Assembly: GCF_000454545.1 (NCBI RefSeq)
Contig: NZ_CM002139.1
Coordinates: 1,105,809-1,169,808, forward strand
DNA from: Xanthomonas cassavae CFBP 4642
Lineage (GTDB): Bacteria; Pseudomonadota; Gammaproteobacteria; Xanthomonadales; Xanthomonadaceae
Direction: 5' to 3'
DNA length: 64,000 nucleotides
Below are positions 1 to 7,181 of the stretch, piece by piece. Under the pieces are notes generated by a model. The model had not been told where the DNA came from. It saw only the letters and a list, made by a program, of their open reading frames with translations, and made no database searches. Both the position numbers and the translations under genes were made by a program. Position 1 is the stretch's first letter. Every line of letters starts with the position of its first letter.

Positions 1-285
1 GACGGGCCGACGCAGGATTTCAATCTGATGTGGCGACGCGATGTGCTGCAGGCCGAGCTGCTGCATCGGCCATTGGTCGGCACCATGCTGTTCTTCGCCG
101 ACCCGGACAGTGCCTGGGCGATCCATCTGCTTGCCGGGCAGGCCAGCTTCGGGGGCGAGAGCGGCCTGCCGGCCCTGGCGGCTGGCGATACCGCCTGGTT
201 GAGCGCGTCGACACGGACCCGCTACGTGCTGGATGGCGGCGGTGAATTGCTGGCGATCCGGGTTAGAGCGGCTGATAAAGCGTAG
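1..285 (+). CDS. HutD/Ves family protein, C-terminal part
   Basis: The frame is open from the first base, so this is the C-terminal 94 residues of a gene that begins outside the window. It opens with DGPTQDFNLM, which resembles the G-P-T-x-D-F-N-L/V-M stretch of HutD/Ves cupin-like proteins, followed by a beta-rich tail. HutD is linked to histidine utilisation in several bacteria, but its biochemical role is not established. The stop codon (TAG, 283-285) lies inside the left end of a dispersed repeat (281-417), so the natural C terminus may have been altered. Family assignment rests on the short fragment. Confidence 0.7.
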   Translation, partial: DGPTQDFNLMWRRDVLQAELLHRPLVGTMLFFADPDSAWAIHLLAGQASFGGESGLPALAAGDTAWLSASTRTRYVLDGGGELLAIRVRAADKA

Positions 286-417
286 CGGGCAGTCGTCAGA
301 TGGGTGCTGACGGCGCTTGGTAGCCCACGTGCAGGCATGTGGTGGGGATTCCGAATACCGGCCGTGCACCCCTGGCGTGCCGCGCGGTCGTCTTGTGGGC
401 TGCTCTTGATCTGCTTC
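281..417 (+). repeat. Dispersed ~130-bp repeat, copy A
   Basis: This copy begins with CGTAGCGGGCAGTCGTCAG, continues with TGGGTGCTGACGGC, and ends in TTGTGGGCTGCTCTT. The same order of blocks, with substitutions and small gaps, is seen at 3431-3560 and in inverse orientation at 20171-20297, with a partial copy at 57187-57250. Outside these blocks 286-549 contains nothing I recognise. Confidence 0.7.
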
Positions 418-549
418 AAGACATTGGCAGTAGCAGGTCTTGAAAGGTGGCGTAAAAATCATGCAGGGCGCATAGTTGCAACCCTGAGATAGATCCCGGC
501 AGAACTACTGCTTGATCAAGACGCCTGCCTGGGATCTTGCTGCGTCCGC

Positions 550-2223
550 TCAGTACACGTCGCGCCGGTAGCGCCCGCTTTGCAGCAATTCCTGCCTGGT
601 CGCCGGCCCCAGAATGGTGTCGAGGGTGCGGTCCACTTCCGGCGCCATGCCGCGCAGGCTGCCGCAGAGATAGATGCAGGCGCCGCGGTCGATCCATTCG
701 CGCAGGGTCTCGGCCGCGGCGGCAAGCGCGTGCTGCACGTAACGTGTCGGGGAGGCGGGGTCGCGCGAATACGCCAGGTCCATGCGCGCAATCCAGCCGT
801 CCTGTTGCCATTGCTGCAGCTCGTTGGCGTACAACGCATCGTGTGCGGCATTGCGTTCGCCAAAGATCAGCCAGTTGTCGCGTGCGCCGGCCGCGATACG
901 CGCGCGCAGATGTGCGCGCAATCCGGCGATGCCGGTGCCATTGCCGATCAGCAGCATCGGGCGTTCAGGCGCTGGTGGATGGAACCCTGGGTTGCTGCGC
1001 AACCGCAGCGCAATCGCGGCACCGACAGGCGCATGGACGCACAGCCAGCCGCTGCCGATCCCCAACCGTCCATCGTCATGCAGATGCTGGCGGATCAGCA
1101 GTTCGGCGTGTCCTTCTTCGCTGATCGATGCCAGCGAATACTCGCGATGCGGCAGCGCGACCAGGCGATGCACCATCGCCGCCAGCTCAGCAGGGGGGAT
1201 CGCTGCATCCGATTTCGCATCTGCCTCCGTGCATGCAGCTGGATCTGCGCATGCACCCACACTTTCGTCCGGATCTGCAGGCAGCTGCGCGCCCGCGAGC
1301 CAGTCGCGCAACGCACGGCCATCGACTATCAGCGCGCCATCGCAGCGGTGCCGCTGCAACCAGTCCTCCACCTGCGCAGGCGCGTTGTGCGGAGCGATCT
1401 CGGCGATGTCGCCAGCGCTCCATGGCGGTAGCGCGCCGTCGCGGGGCACGAGCCGTAGCCGATAGATCGGTGCGCCGGCACTGCCAGGGTTGACATGGAC
1501 ACGCTCGCGCAGCTGCCAGATCGCATAGGTCGGAACACTCCACGCTGGCTGGCTCGCCAGTGCCGGTGTGAGTGCTGCCAGCCGTTGCTGCCATTGCAGC
1601 AAGGCGCGCGGGTCGGCATTGTCGACGTCGATGCGCTCGAACAGGCGCGTGCCGCCGCGTGCTTGCAGGCCGGCGTCGATGCGATGGCCGAACGCGCAGA
1701 ACTGCGCGTAGCGGCGGTCGCCCAGGGCCAGGACCGCGTAGTGCACGGCAGCCAGGTCCTGCGCATTGCCGGCAAGCCAATGGCGCTCGGCCGCCTGTGC
1801 ATGATCCGGTGCGTCGCCTTCGCCGGTGGTGCTGACGATGCACAACAGGCGCGGTACGCGGGCGAGTAAATCGGCATCCACCGCGTCCAGTGGCAGTGCA
1901 TGCGCGCCGACGCCGGCCGTTTGCAGCGCGGCCGCGCTGCGCTCGGCAAGCTCGCGGGCGAATCCGGTCTGGCTGGCCCAGGCGATGAGCATGCCGCTGC
2001 TGTCTGCGTTCGACACGCCGGCCCGCTGGCGGCTGCGGATAAAAATGACAGCGCAGACCGCGGCATACAGGGTCATGCCCAGTGCTGCCCACTGCCAGCG
2101 CTGCGGCGTCGGCGCACTCCACCATGCGCCTTGGTGCAGGCTGGCAAGCCATGCAGCGATTGCGGCAAGGGCAAGCAGCAGCGCTCCATTCCCCAGCCAG
2201 ACCCGGGCGCGTGCCGCTGTCAT
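550..2223 (-). CDS. Membrane-anchored flavodoxin/FAD-NADPH reductase (CysJ-like flavoprotein)
   Basis: This 557-residue diflavin protein resembles the sulfite reductase flavoprotein and cytochrome P450 reductase families. Two membrane segments (about 12-30 and 45-62) anchor it. A flavodoxin domain follows, with FMN-loop motifs SQTGFARE (84-91) and STTGEGD (131-137). The reductase half has the FAD motif REYSLAS (360-366), a nucleotide-binding IGNGTGIAG (426-434) and a C-terminal tyrosine that could stack on the flavin. It is the last gene of the iron-uptake operon and overlaps apbE by four bases (ATGA). From context I infer that it passes NADPH electrons to the PepSY/DUF2271 membrane components for ferric-siderophore reduction, not to sulfite. 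No sulfite reductase hemoprotein gene is nearby. Confidence 0.8.
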   Translation of the reverse strand: MTAARARVWLGNGALLLALAAIAAWLASLHQGAWWSAPTPQRWQWAALGMTLYAAVCAVIFIRSRQRAGVSNADSSGMLIAWASQTGFARELAERSAAALQTAGVGAHALPLDAVDADLLARVPRLLCIVSTTGEGDAPDHAQAAERHWLAGNAQDLAAVHYAVLALGDRRYAQFCAFGHRIDAGLQARGGTRLFERIDVDNADPRALLQWQQRLAALTPALASQPAWSVPTYAIWQLRERVHVNPGSAGAPIYRLRLVPRDGALPPWSAGDIAEIAPHNAPAQVEDWLQRHRCDGALIVDGRALRDWLAGAQLPADPDESVGACADPAACTEADAKSDAAIPPAELAAMVHRLVALPHREYSLASISEEGHAELLIRQHLHDDGRLGIGSGWLCVHAPVGAAIALRLRSNPGFHPPAPERPMLLIGNGTGIAGLRAHLRARIAAGARDNWLIFGERNAAHDALYANELQQWQQDGWIARMDLAYSRDPASPTRYVQHALAAAAETLREWIDRGACIYLCGSLRGMAPEVDRTLDTILGPATRQELLQSGRYRRDVY

Positions 2224-3194
2224 GAGGCGGCCAGATGCAGCTCGAAGGCGGGGCTCATGGCTTCGCGCAGGCTGCCGTCGTGGCGGGTCAGAAAGCGCAC
2301 CGCAAGGCCGGCCTTGTGCGCATAGGCAAGCCCGGCGTCGGTCCCGAGCACGGTCATGGCGGTGGCCCAGGCGTCGGCCTGCATGGCATCGGCGGCGAGG
2401 ACGGTGACCGCGGCGGGCGCGTGCGGAATCGGTGCCCCGGTGCGCGGGTCGAAGGTGTGGGCGTAGCGCAGACCGTCGCTTTCGAAGCGGTGCCAGCGGT
2501 CGCCGGAGGTGGCTACGGCGACGCCGTCCAGGGTGAGCACCCGTGGTGGCAGCGCCGCACCGGCGTCTTCATCGGGGGCGGACTCGACCAGCACACGCCA
2601 GGCGCTGCCATCGGGTTTGCATCCATAGCCGAACAGTTCGCCGCCGACATCGATCAAGGCGCTGGTGATGTCGGCCTGTACCAGGGCGTGGTGCACGCAG
2701 TCCACGCCATAGCCCTTGGCGATGCCGGACAGGTCCAGCGCCACCGCGCCCGGTTGCAGGACACGCGGGCCATCCAGTTCCAGGCGCTGCCAGCCGCAGC
2801 GCAGGCTCACCAGCGCGATCTGCTCGGACGATGGCACCCGTCGCCGGCCCGCGTTGGCGCCGAAGCCCCACAGTTCGACCATCGGCCCGACGGTGGGGTC
2901 AAAGGCACCGTCGCTGGCCTGGGCAATGTCCAGCGCGGTGCGCAGCACGGTGTGGAACTCATCGGGCAAGGCCTGCCAGTGGCCGGCCGCTAGACGGTTG
3001 TAGCGGCTGATGTCCGAGGTCGCGTCCCAGGTGCTCATCTGTGCGACCACGCGGTCGAGCGCTGCCTGGATGCGCGCATGCAACGGATGCAGGTCGCGGC
3101 TGCGCGGCGCCACCAGCCTGACGCTCCAGGTGGTGCCCATGCTGTGGCCGCCCAGGGTGGCAAGCGTGGTGTCTGCAGGAGCGAATGCGTTCAT
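2220..3194 (-). CDS. apbE: FAD:protein FMN transferase (ApbE family)
   Basis: ApbE enzymes attach FMN covalently to Ser/Thr of target proteins using FAD and Mg2+. Family motifs are clear: a G-G-x-S-M-G-T-T-W start (15-23), DLSGIAKGYG (154-163) and MQADAWATAM (271-280). I chose the ATG at 3194 (324 residues) because homology begins there. The frame is open further upstream but looks noncoding. Unusually there is no signal peptide or lipobox, whereas many ApbE proteins are exported lipoproteins. Either the start is further upstream or this one acts before export. The gene sits between the DUF4198 and flavoprotein genes, and its likely target is the DUF2271 protein of the same operon. Confidence 0.9.
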   Translation of the reverse strand: MNAFAPADTTLATLGGHSMGTTWSVRLVAPRSRDLHPLHARIQAALDRVVAQMSTWDATSDISRYNRLAAGHWQALPDEFHTVLRTALDIAQASDGAFDPTVGPMVELWGFGANAGRRRVPSSEQIALVSLRCGWQRLELDGPRVLQPGAVALDLSGIAKGYGVDCVHHALVQADITSALIDVGGELFGYGCKPDGSAWRVLVESAPDEDAGAALPPRVLTLDGVAVATSGDRWHRFESDGLRYAHTFDPRTGAPIPHAPAAVTVLAADAMQADAWATAMTVLGTDAGLAYAHKAGLAVRFLTRHDGSLREAMSPAFELHLAAS

Positions 3195-3558
3195 ACGTGG
3201 ACTGTGAGCGGGTACTGCGGCAGGAACATGATGGTGACGTGCGGCGCGGCCGATTGCATCAGCATCCTGCCGGTTCGGCGATCGACGCCGTCGGGCGTGC
3301 GTACCTTTCGACCATGCCAGCGTGGTCAGTCGCCGCGCGGACAGCAACGCGAGGCGACGGCTCCATCGTGCGAGAAGCCTGACACGTCACCAGAACCCTG
3401 GCGTGCGCTGCCGCCACTGCGGCTAAGGGACGTAGCGCGCAGTGGCCAGGTGGGCATGGACGGCTCGCAGGAACCGGAATGTACGAGTGGGACAGACCGA
3501 TTCCGGGTACCGACCGCGCCCGCCCCGGAGGGCGGCGCAGCAGTGTTGTCAGCTGCTC
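3195..3558. other. Intergenic stretch in the iron operon, holding repeat copy C
   Basis: This 364-base gap separates the DUF4198 gene from apbE. Its right third is a copy of the dispersed repeat. The rest shows no convincing gene on either strand. The gap raises the question of whether apbE and the flavoprotein gene are still cotranscribed with the upstream genes. Confidence 0.6.
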
Positions 3559-3560
3559 TT
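3431..3560 (+). repeat. Dispersed ~130-bp repeat, copy C
   Basis: Starts CGTAGCGCGCAGTGGCCAGG, contains GGAACCGGAATGTACG, and ends GTGTTGTCAGCTGCTCTT. The right end runs into the stop codon of the convergent DUF4198 gene (3559-3561). It has an apparent internal insertion relative to copy B. Confidence 0.7.
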
Positions 3561-4362
3561 ATTGCGGCAGCACTTCCAGCGTCACCACATAGCCCAGGCG
3601 ACGCTGCTTGGCCTGCGGCAGCGAGGTCTTGCTGTCTTCGCTGCTGGTTTCCAGCCAATACATGCCGGGCTCCGGCCAGGTCACGCTGAAGCCGCCCTTG
3701 GCGTCGGTCTTGAGCTTGATCTCGTTCTGCGCATCGCGGTAGCGGGTGCCGCCGCGCACGATCTCGATCTCCAGCCCGGCGGCCGGCTTGCCATCCAGTT
3801 GCAGGGTGAAGTGCGCGGCTTCGCCGGCGACCAGGTCATTGGGATGGGTGACCGGCACCAGCTCGATGCCCTTGCCGCTGGGCTTGAAGACGGTGGTGGT
3901 CGGCGCGCCGCGGGTGACGAAGGTTTCCACGCGGCTGAGCGATTGCGACACCTGCAAGTCCTGCGCGTTCTTGGGTACTTCGGTGGCGAAGCTGGCTTCG
4001 TTGCCGCGCCAGCGCTTGGGCTTGCCGTCTTCCTTCCAGCTGGCGAACAGGCCGGCGTTGACGATGCCGAGCTTGTAGGTGCCGGGCTGGGTGAGCTGCA
4101 GGTCGAACACGCTGCGGTATTTGCCGGTGGCCGGGTTTTCCGGCTTGAGCGCGCTGCCATCGGGCGCGGTGATGCTGAGGTTCTCCAGTCGCAACGGCAC
4201 ATGGTTGAAATAGAACAGGTCGTTGGACACCGCGGCGTCGACGGTGATCCACGGCGCTTCGCCGGCAATGACGGTCTGCGAGGGCAGCAGCCAGGCCTTG
4301 TGCGCAAGCGTGGTAGCCGGCAGTGCTGCAAGCAGGGCGATCAGGACGAGAGAACGTTGCAT
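3559..4362 (-). CDS. DUF4198 domain protein, exported
   Basis: The 267-residue protein has a signal peptide (about 1-20, ending in TTLAH), and the mature protein begins [10 protein letters not shown]. The His-initiated mature end and two beta-sandwich-like halves match DUF4198, a periplasmic family often found beside metal or siderophore uptake genes; members are sometimes annotated as nickel-transport related. It lies in the same leftward operon as PepSY and DUF2271 genes, an association known from ApbE-linked extracytosolic electron-transfer clusters. A metal-binding or structural role in reductive iron release is an inference. Confidence 0.8.
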   Translation of the reverse strand: MQRSLVLIALLAALPATTLAHKAWLLPSQTVIAGEAPWITVDAAVSNDLFYFNHVPLRLENLSITAPDGSALKPENPATGKYRSVFDLQLTQPGTYKLGIVNAGLFASWKEDGKPKRWRGNEASFATEVPKNAQDLQVSQSLSRVETFVTRGAPTTTVFKPSGKGIELVPVTHPNDLVAGEAAHFTLQLDGKPAAGLEIEIVRGGTRYRDAQNEIKLKTDAKGGFSVTWPEPGMYWLETSSEDSKTSLPQAKQRRLGYVVTLEVLPQ

Positions 4363-4525
4363 GACAACTCCTTGAGAATGCGAAAGGCGGTGGGCGCGTG
4401 TCCGATCAGCGCGCGTCGCGGCGCTGGCTGGATGCGTGGAAATGAAAAATGCAAGACGATGTGCAGCGTGCGCCGGCCGGGCAGGGGGTGGGACGGCAGC
4501 CCACGCCGCGTGCCGACGCCGGGTA

Positions 4526-5041
4526 TCAAGGCTTGGCGGTCAGGCTGATCGCACCCAGTTCACTGCTGCCGCTGGCCTTGGCGCTTTGCGGCGCTGTTGC
4601 CGGCCAGCTGAAAGGCACTTTGACCAGTTCGCGGCCGCCCACTTCGCGCGCGGCCTCCACCACCAGCGTGTACTGGCCGGCCGGCAGCGACTTCAATGCG
4701 CCCTTGGTGTCGCGGAAGGAAAGCGCATGCGCGCCAGCCGGGCGGGTCGGGCCGGTGACGCCATCGACCGGCACGTCCAGCGTGCGGCCACTCTTGCGCC
4801 ACCACTGACGCAGATCCGGCAACCACTTGGTGCCGTGGCCCTCGGCGGTGTCCTTGGATTGATACCAGACCGCCAGGTTGGCAGCGACCTTCTGGTCCGC
4901 GCCTTCCAGCCAGATCGCCACGTAGGGGCGGTGGTATTCGGCGACATTGAGCTTGGGAATCTCGACAGTGATATCGAGCGTGGCCGCATACGCCGGCATG
5001 GCGAGCAGGCCGCTCAGGGCGATGGTCAGGGTGGCGCGCAT
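4526..5041 (-). CDS. DUF2271 domain protein, exported, candidate flavinylation target
   Basis: A 171-residue exported protein; the ATG at 5041 gives a typical signal peptide (about 1-20, ending AYAA), whereas the longer open frame upstream has no coding character. The body matches DUF2271, including PYVAIWLEG and a C-terminal G-x-Y-x-L-x-V-E strand. At residues 93-99 it carries DGVTGPT, close to the D-x-x-(S/T)-G-A-(T/S) motif that ApbE modifies with FMN, and apbE lies in the same gene cluster. The most economical reading is a periplasmic flavoprotein carrying electrons to ferric siderophores. The alanine-to-proline change in the motif leaves some doubt. Confidence 0.8.
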   Translation of the reverse strand: MRATLTIALSGLLAMPAYAATLDITVEIPKLNVAEYHRPYVAIWLEGADQKVAANLAVWYQSKDTAEGHGTKWLPDLRQWWRKSGRTLDVPVDGVTGPTRPAGAHALSFRDTKGALKSLPAGQYTLVVEAAREVGGRELVKVPFSWPATAPQSAKASGSSELGAISLTAKP

Positions 5042-5061
5042 GGTCGTCTCCGAGGAAGGGG

Positions 5062-5700
5062 TCAATGGATCAACAGCAGGGCAAGCAGCAGCGGGATCAA
5101 CAGGCCCAGGCCGACCAGCGGCCAGGTCATGTGGCGCTGACGCGCATGCAGATGCAACAGGAACAGCCCGGTGATGCAGAACACCAGGCAGGCGATGGCG
5201 AACACGTCGATGAACCAGCCCCACGCCGGCCCGGCGTTACGGCCCTTGTGCAGGTCGTTGAGATAGGCGACCCAGCCACGCGAGGTGCGCTCGTATTCGA
5301 TCGCACCGTTCATGCGGTCCAGGCTCAGCCAGGCATCGCCACCGGGGCGCGGAAGCGCGACATACACCTCGTCTGCGGACCATTCGCCGTTGCGCGTGCC
5401 GATGCTGATATCGAGCTCGCGTCCAAGCCACTGCGCCACGCGGGGCGGCAGCGGTGCATCGCCGTCCTGCCGGCTGCCCAGGGTTTTCAACAATGCAGTT
5501 GGCAGGGTGAGCGTGCGTTGCTCGGTGGATGGGCTGGCTTCGATCCGCGCAGCGTGATTGAGGGTCAGCCCGGTGATCGTAAACAGCAGCATGCCGATCA
5601 GGCACAGCGCCGAGCTGATCCAGTGCCATTGATGCAGCATGCGCAGCCAGAATCCGCGGCGTTGCTGGGCACTGGCGGCGGTGGCGGCAGGTCGCGACAT
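5062..5700 (-). CDS. PepSY-associated transmembrane protein
   Basis: A 212-residue inner-membrane protein. The first membrane segment (about 27-50) contains [10 protein letters not shown] and follows WHWISS. A periplasmic PepSY-like domain comes next, and two further membrane segments (about 165-186 and 192-211) contain [14 protein letters not shown]. The TG-x-x-L-x-x-H motifs are typical of PepSY_TM reductases such as the ferric-siderophore reductases of pseudomonads, where the His residues are thought to bind haem or ligands. It lies 20 bases upstream of the DUF2271 gene in the same operon and is the likely membrane conduit between the cytoplasmic flavoprotein and periplasmic partners. Confidence 0.85.
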   Translation of the reverse strand: MSRPAATAASAQQRRGFWLRMLHQWHWISSALCLIGMLLFTITGLTLNHAARIEASPSTEQRTLTLPTALLKTLGSRQDGDAPLPPRVAQWLGRELDISIGTRNGEWSADEVYVALPRPGGDAWLSLDRMNGAIEYERTSRGWVAYLNDLHKGRNAGPAWGWFIDVFAIACLVFCITGLFLLHLHARQRHMTWPLVGLGLLIPLLLALLLIH

Positions 5701-5707
5701 GAGGTGC

Positions 5708-6454
5708 TCAGGCCGGGACCGCAGCGGTGGCTGCCTGCAACTGCGATTGCCGCGCGGTCACCTCGCCCAGCAGTGCGCGCAGGCGCGGCTGCGGCGCGTT
5801 GCCGAGCAGGGCGGTGAGCTGGCGCAGGAAGCCGGCATGCCCACCGACGATGGCGCGGCGCATCCACCGCTCGGCTTGATCGAGCGCGCCCGCATCGGCC
5901 AGCACGGTGGCGTAGCTGGCCTGGCCGCGAAAGTCGCCGGCCTCGGCAGACCTGCGATACCAGTCGCGCGCGGCGTGCGGGTCAGCGGTGCAGGCCAGGC
6001 CCTGGTCGAGGTAGCGCGCCAGGAAGTTCATCGACTTGGCATGCCCGCGTTCGGCGGCCTGGCGATACAGCGCCAGGGCCTGCGTCTGGTCCTGCGCCAC
6101 TCCGCGTCCGGAGGCATGCAGATGCGCCAGGTTGTACATGCCCCAGTCCAGGCCATGGTCGGCGGCGCGGCGGTACCACAGCGCCGCCAGCGCATCGTTG
6201 ACGGGCGTGCCGAAGCCCAGCTCGTGGCAGCGGCCGAGTTGGTTCATGGCCGCCGGCTGCCCGGCATTGGCGGCCACTTCGTACCACAGCATCGCCGTGG
6301 CCGGATCGGCCGGGACGCCGCGTCCTTCGGCATACAGCTGTGCGAGCAGCAGCTGCGCAGCGCTGTCCTGGCCAGCAGCGGCCCTGCGCAGCGAGGCGAT
6401 GGCCCGCTCGGACTGCGTGCGCAGCAGTACGGGATCCTGCGCGGGCTCAGACAT
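5708..6454 (-). CDS. SEL1-repeat (TPR-like) protein
   Basis: The 248-residue protein is largely made of SEL1-type repeats of about 36 residues, with A-x-x-W-Y-x-x-A-A/S motifs (for example [27 protein letters not shown] and ARDWYRRSA). No signal peptide is evident. Such solenoids bind other proteins. The gene overlaps the hydroxylase gene by 8 bases and is a standard member of this receptor-PiuC operon. No enzymatic role is suggested. Confidence 0.85.
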   Translation of the reverse strand: MSEPAQDPVLLRTQSERAIASLRRAAAGQDSAAQLLLAQLYAEGRGVPADPATAMLWYEVAANAGQPAAMNQLGRCHELGFGTPVNDALAALWYRRAADHGLDWGMYNLAHLHASGRGVAQDQTQALALYRQAAERGHAKSMNFLARYLDQGLACTADPHAARDWYRRSAEAGDFRGQASYATVLADAGALDQAERWMRRAIVGGHAGFLRQLTALLGNAPQPRLRALLGEVTARQSQLQAATAAVPA

Positions 6455-7133
6455 CGGCCCACTGCCGCAACAGGTTGTGATACACGCCGGTGAGCTGGAT
6501 CAGCGACGGGTGCCCCGGCGTGTCTTGCGTCAGCCGCCGAATCGAGACATCCAGTTCGAACAACAGCCGGCGCTGCGCCGCATCGCGCAGCATGCTCTGG
6601 GTCCAGAAGAATGCCGCCACGCGCGTGCCGCGGGTGACCGGGTTGACCTTGTGCAGGCTGGTGCCGGGGTAGATCACCAGATGTCCGGCGGGCAGCTTGA
6701 CCGACTGCGTGCCGTAGGTGTCTTCGATCACCAGCTCGCCGCCGTCGTAGCTGTCCGGGTCGCTGAGAAACAGCGTGCCGGAAACATCGGTACGCACCGG
6801 CTCGGCGCCACCACGGCTGCGGTCGTAGCGCACCGCGTTGTCCACGTGATACCCGAACGACTGCCCGCCGCTGTAGCGATTGAACAGCGGCGGATAGATC
6901 CGCCGCGGCAGGACCGCCGAAAAGAACGTGCTGCTGTGCGACAGCGCCTCCAGCACCAGCGCGCTGGACTCGCGCGCGCTGGCGCTGTCTTCGGGCAGTT
7001 GCGCATTGTCCTTGGCCTGCGCCGACTGGTGGCCGGCGGTGATGCGGCCATCGGCCCAGTCGGCCGCGTCCAGCCGCCCACGCAATGCGCGCAGTTGCGT
7101 GGCATCGAGGACATCGGGAATGGGCAACAGCAT
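6447..7133 (-). CDS. PKHD-type Fe(II)/2-oxoglutarate hydroxylase (PiuC/YbiX family)
   Basis: A 228-residue 2-oxoglutarate dioxygenase. The iron triad is visible as H96-x-D98 (GYHVDN) and H161 ([11 protein letters not shown]), with a downstream arginine placed to bind 2-oxoglutarate. This family is typically encoded beside catecholate siderophore receptors (Fiu-YbiX in Escherichia coli, PiuA-PiuC in Pseudomonas), as here, 48 bases downstream of a TonB-dependent receptor. Its natural substrate is unknown. A role in processing the siderophore or the receptor is inferred from context only. Confidence 0.9.
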   Translation of the reverse strand: MLLPIPDVLDATQLRALRGRLDAADWADGRITAGHQSAQAKDNAQLPEDSASARESSALVLEALSHSSTFFSAVLPRRIYPPLFNRYSGGQSFGYHVDNAVRYDRSRGGAEPVRTDVSGTLFLSDPDSYDGGELVIEDTYGTQSVKLPAGHLVIYPGTSLHKVNPVTRGTRVAAFFWTQSMLRDAAQRRLLFELDVSIRRLTQDTPGHPSLIQLTGVYHNLLRQWADV

Positions 7134-7181
7134 GCGGTGGTCTCCACGCCACCCGCGCAGGGCGGATGGCGCTTCATAGGG

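Noticed and set aside
550..2223. Sulfite reductase alpha subunit (cysJ)
   Set aside because: Domain order fits, but two membrane anchors and the iron-operon context argue for a different electron acceptor.
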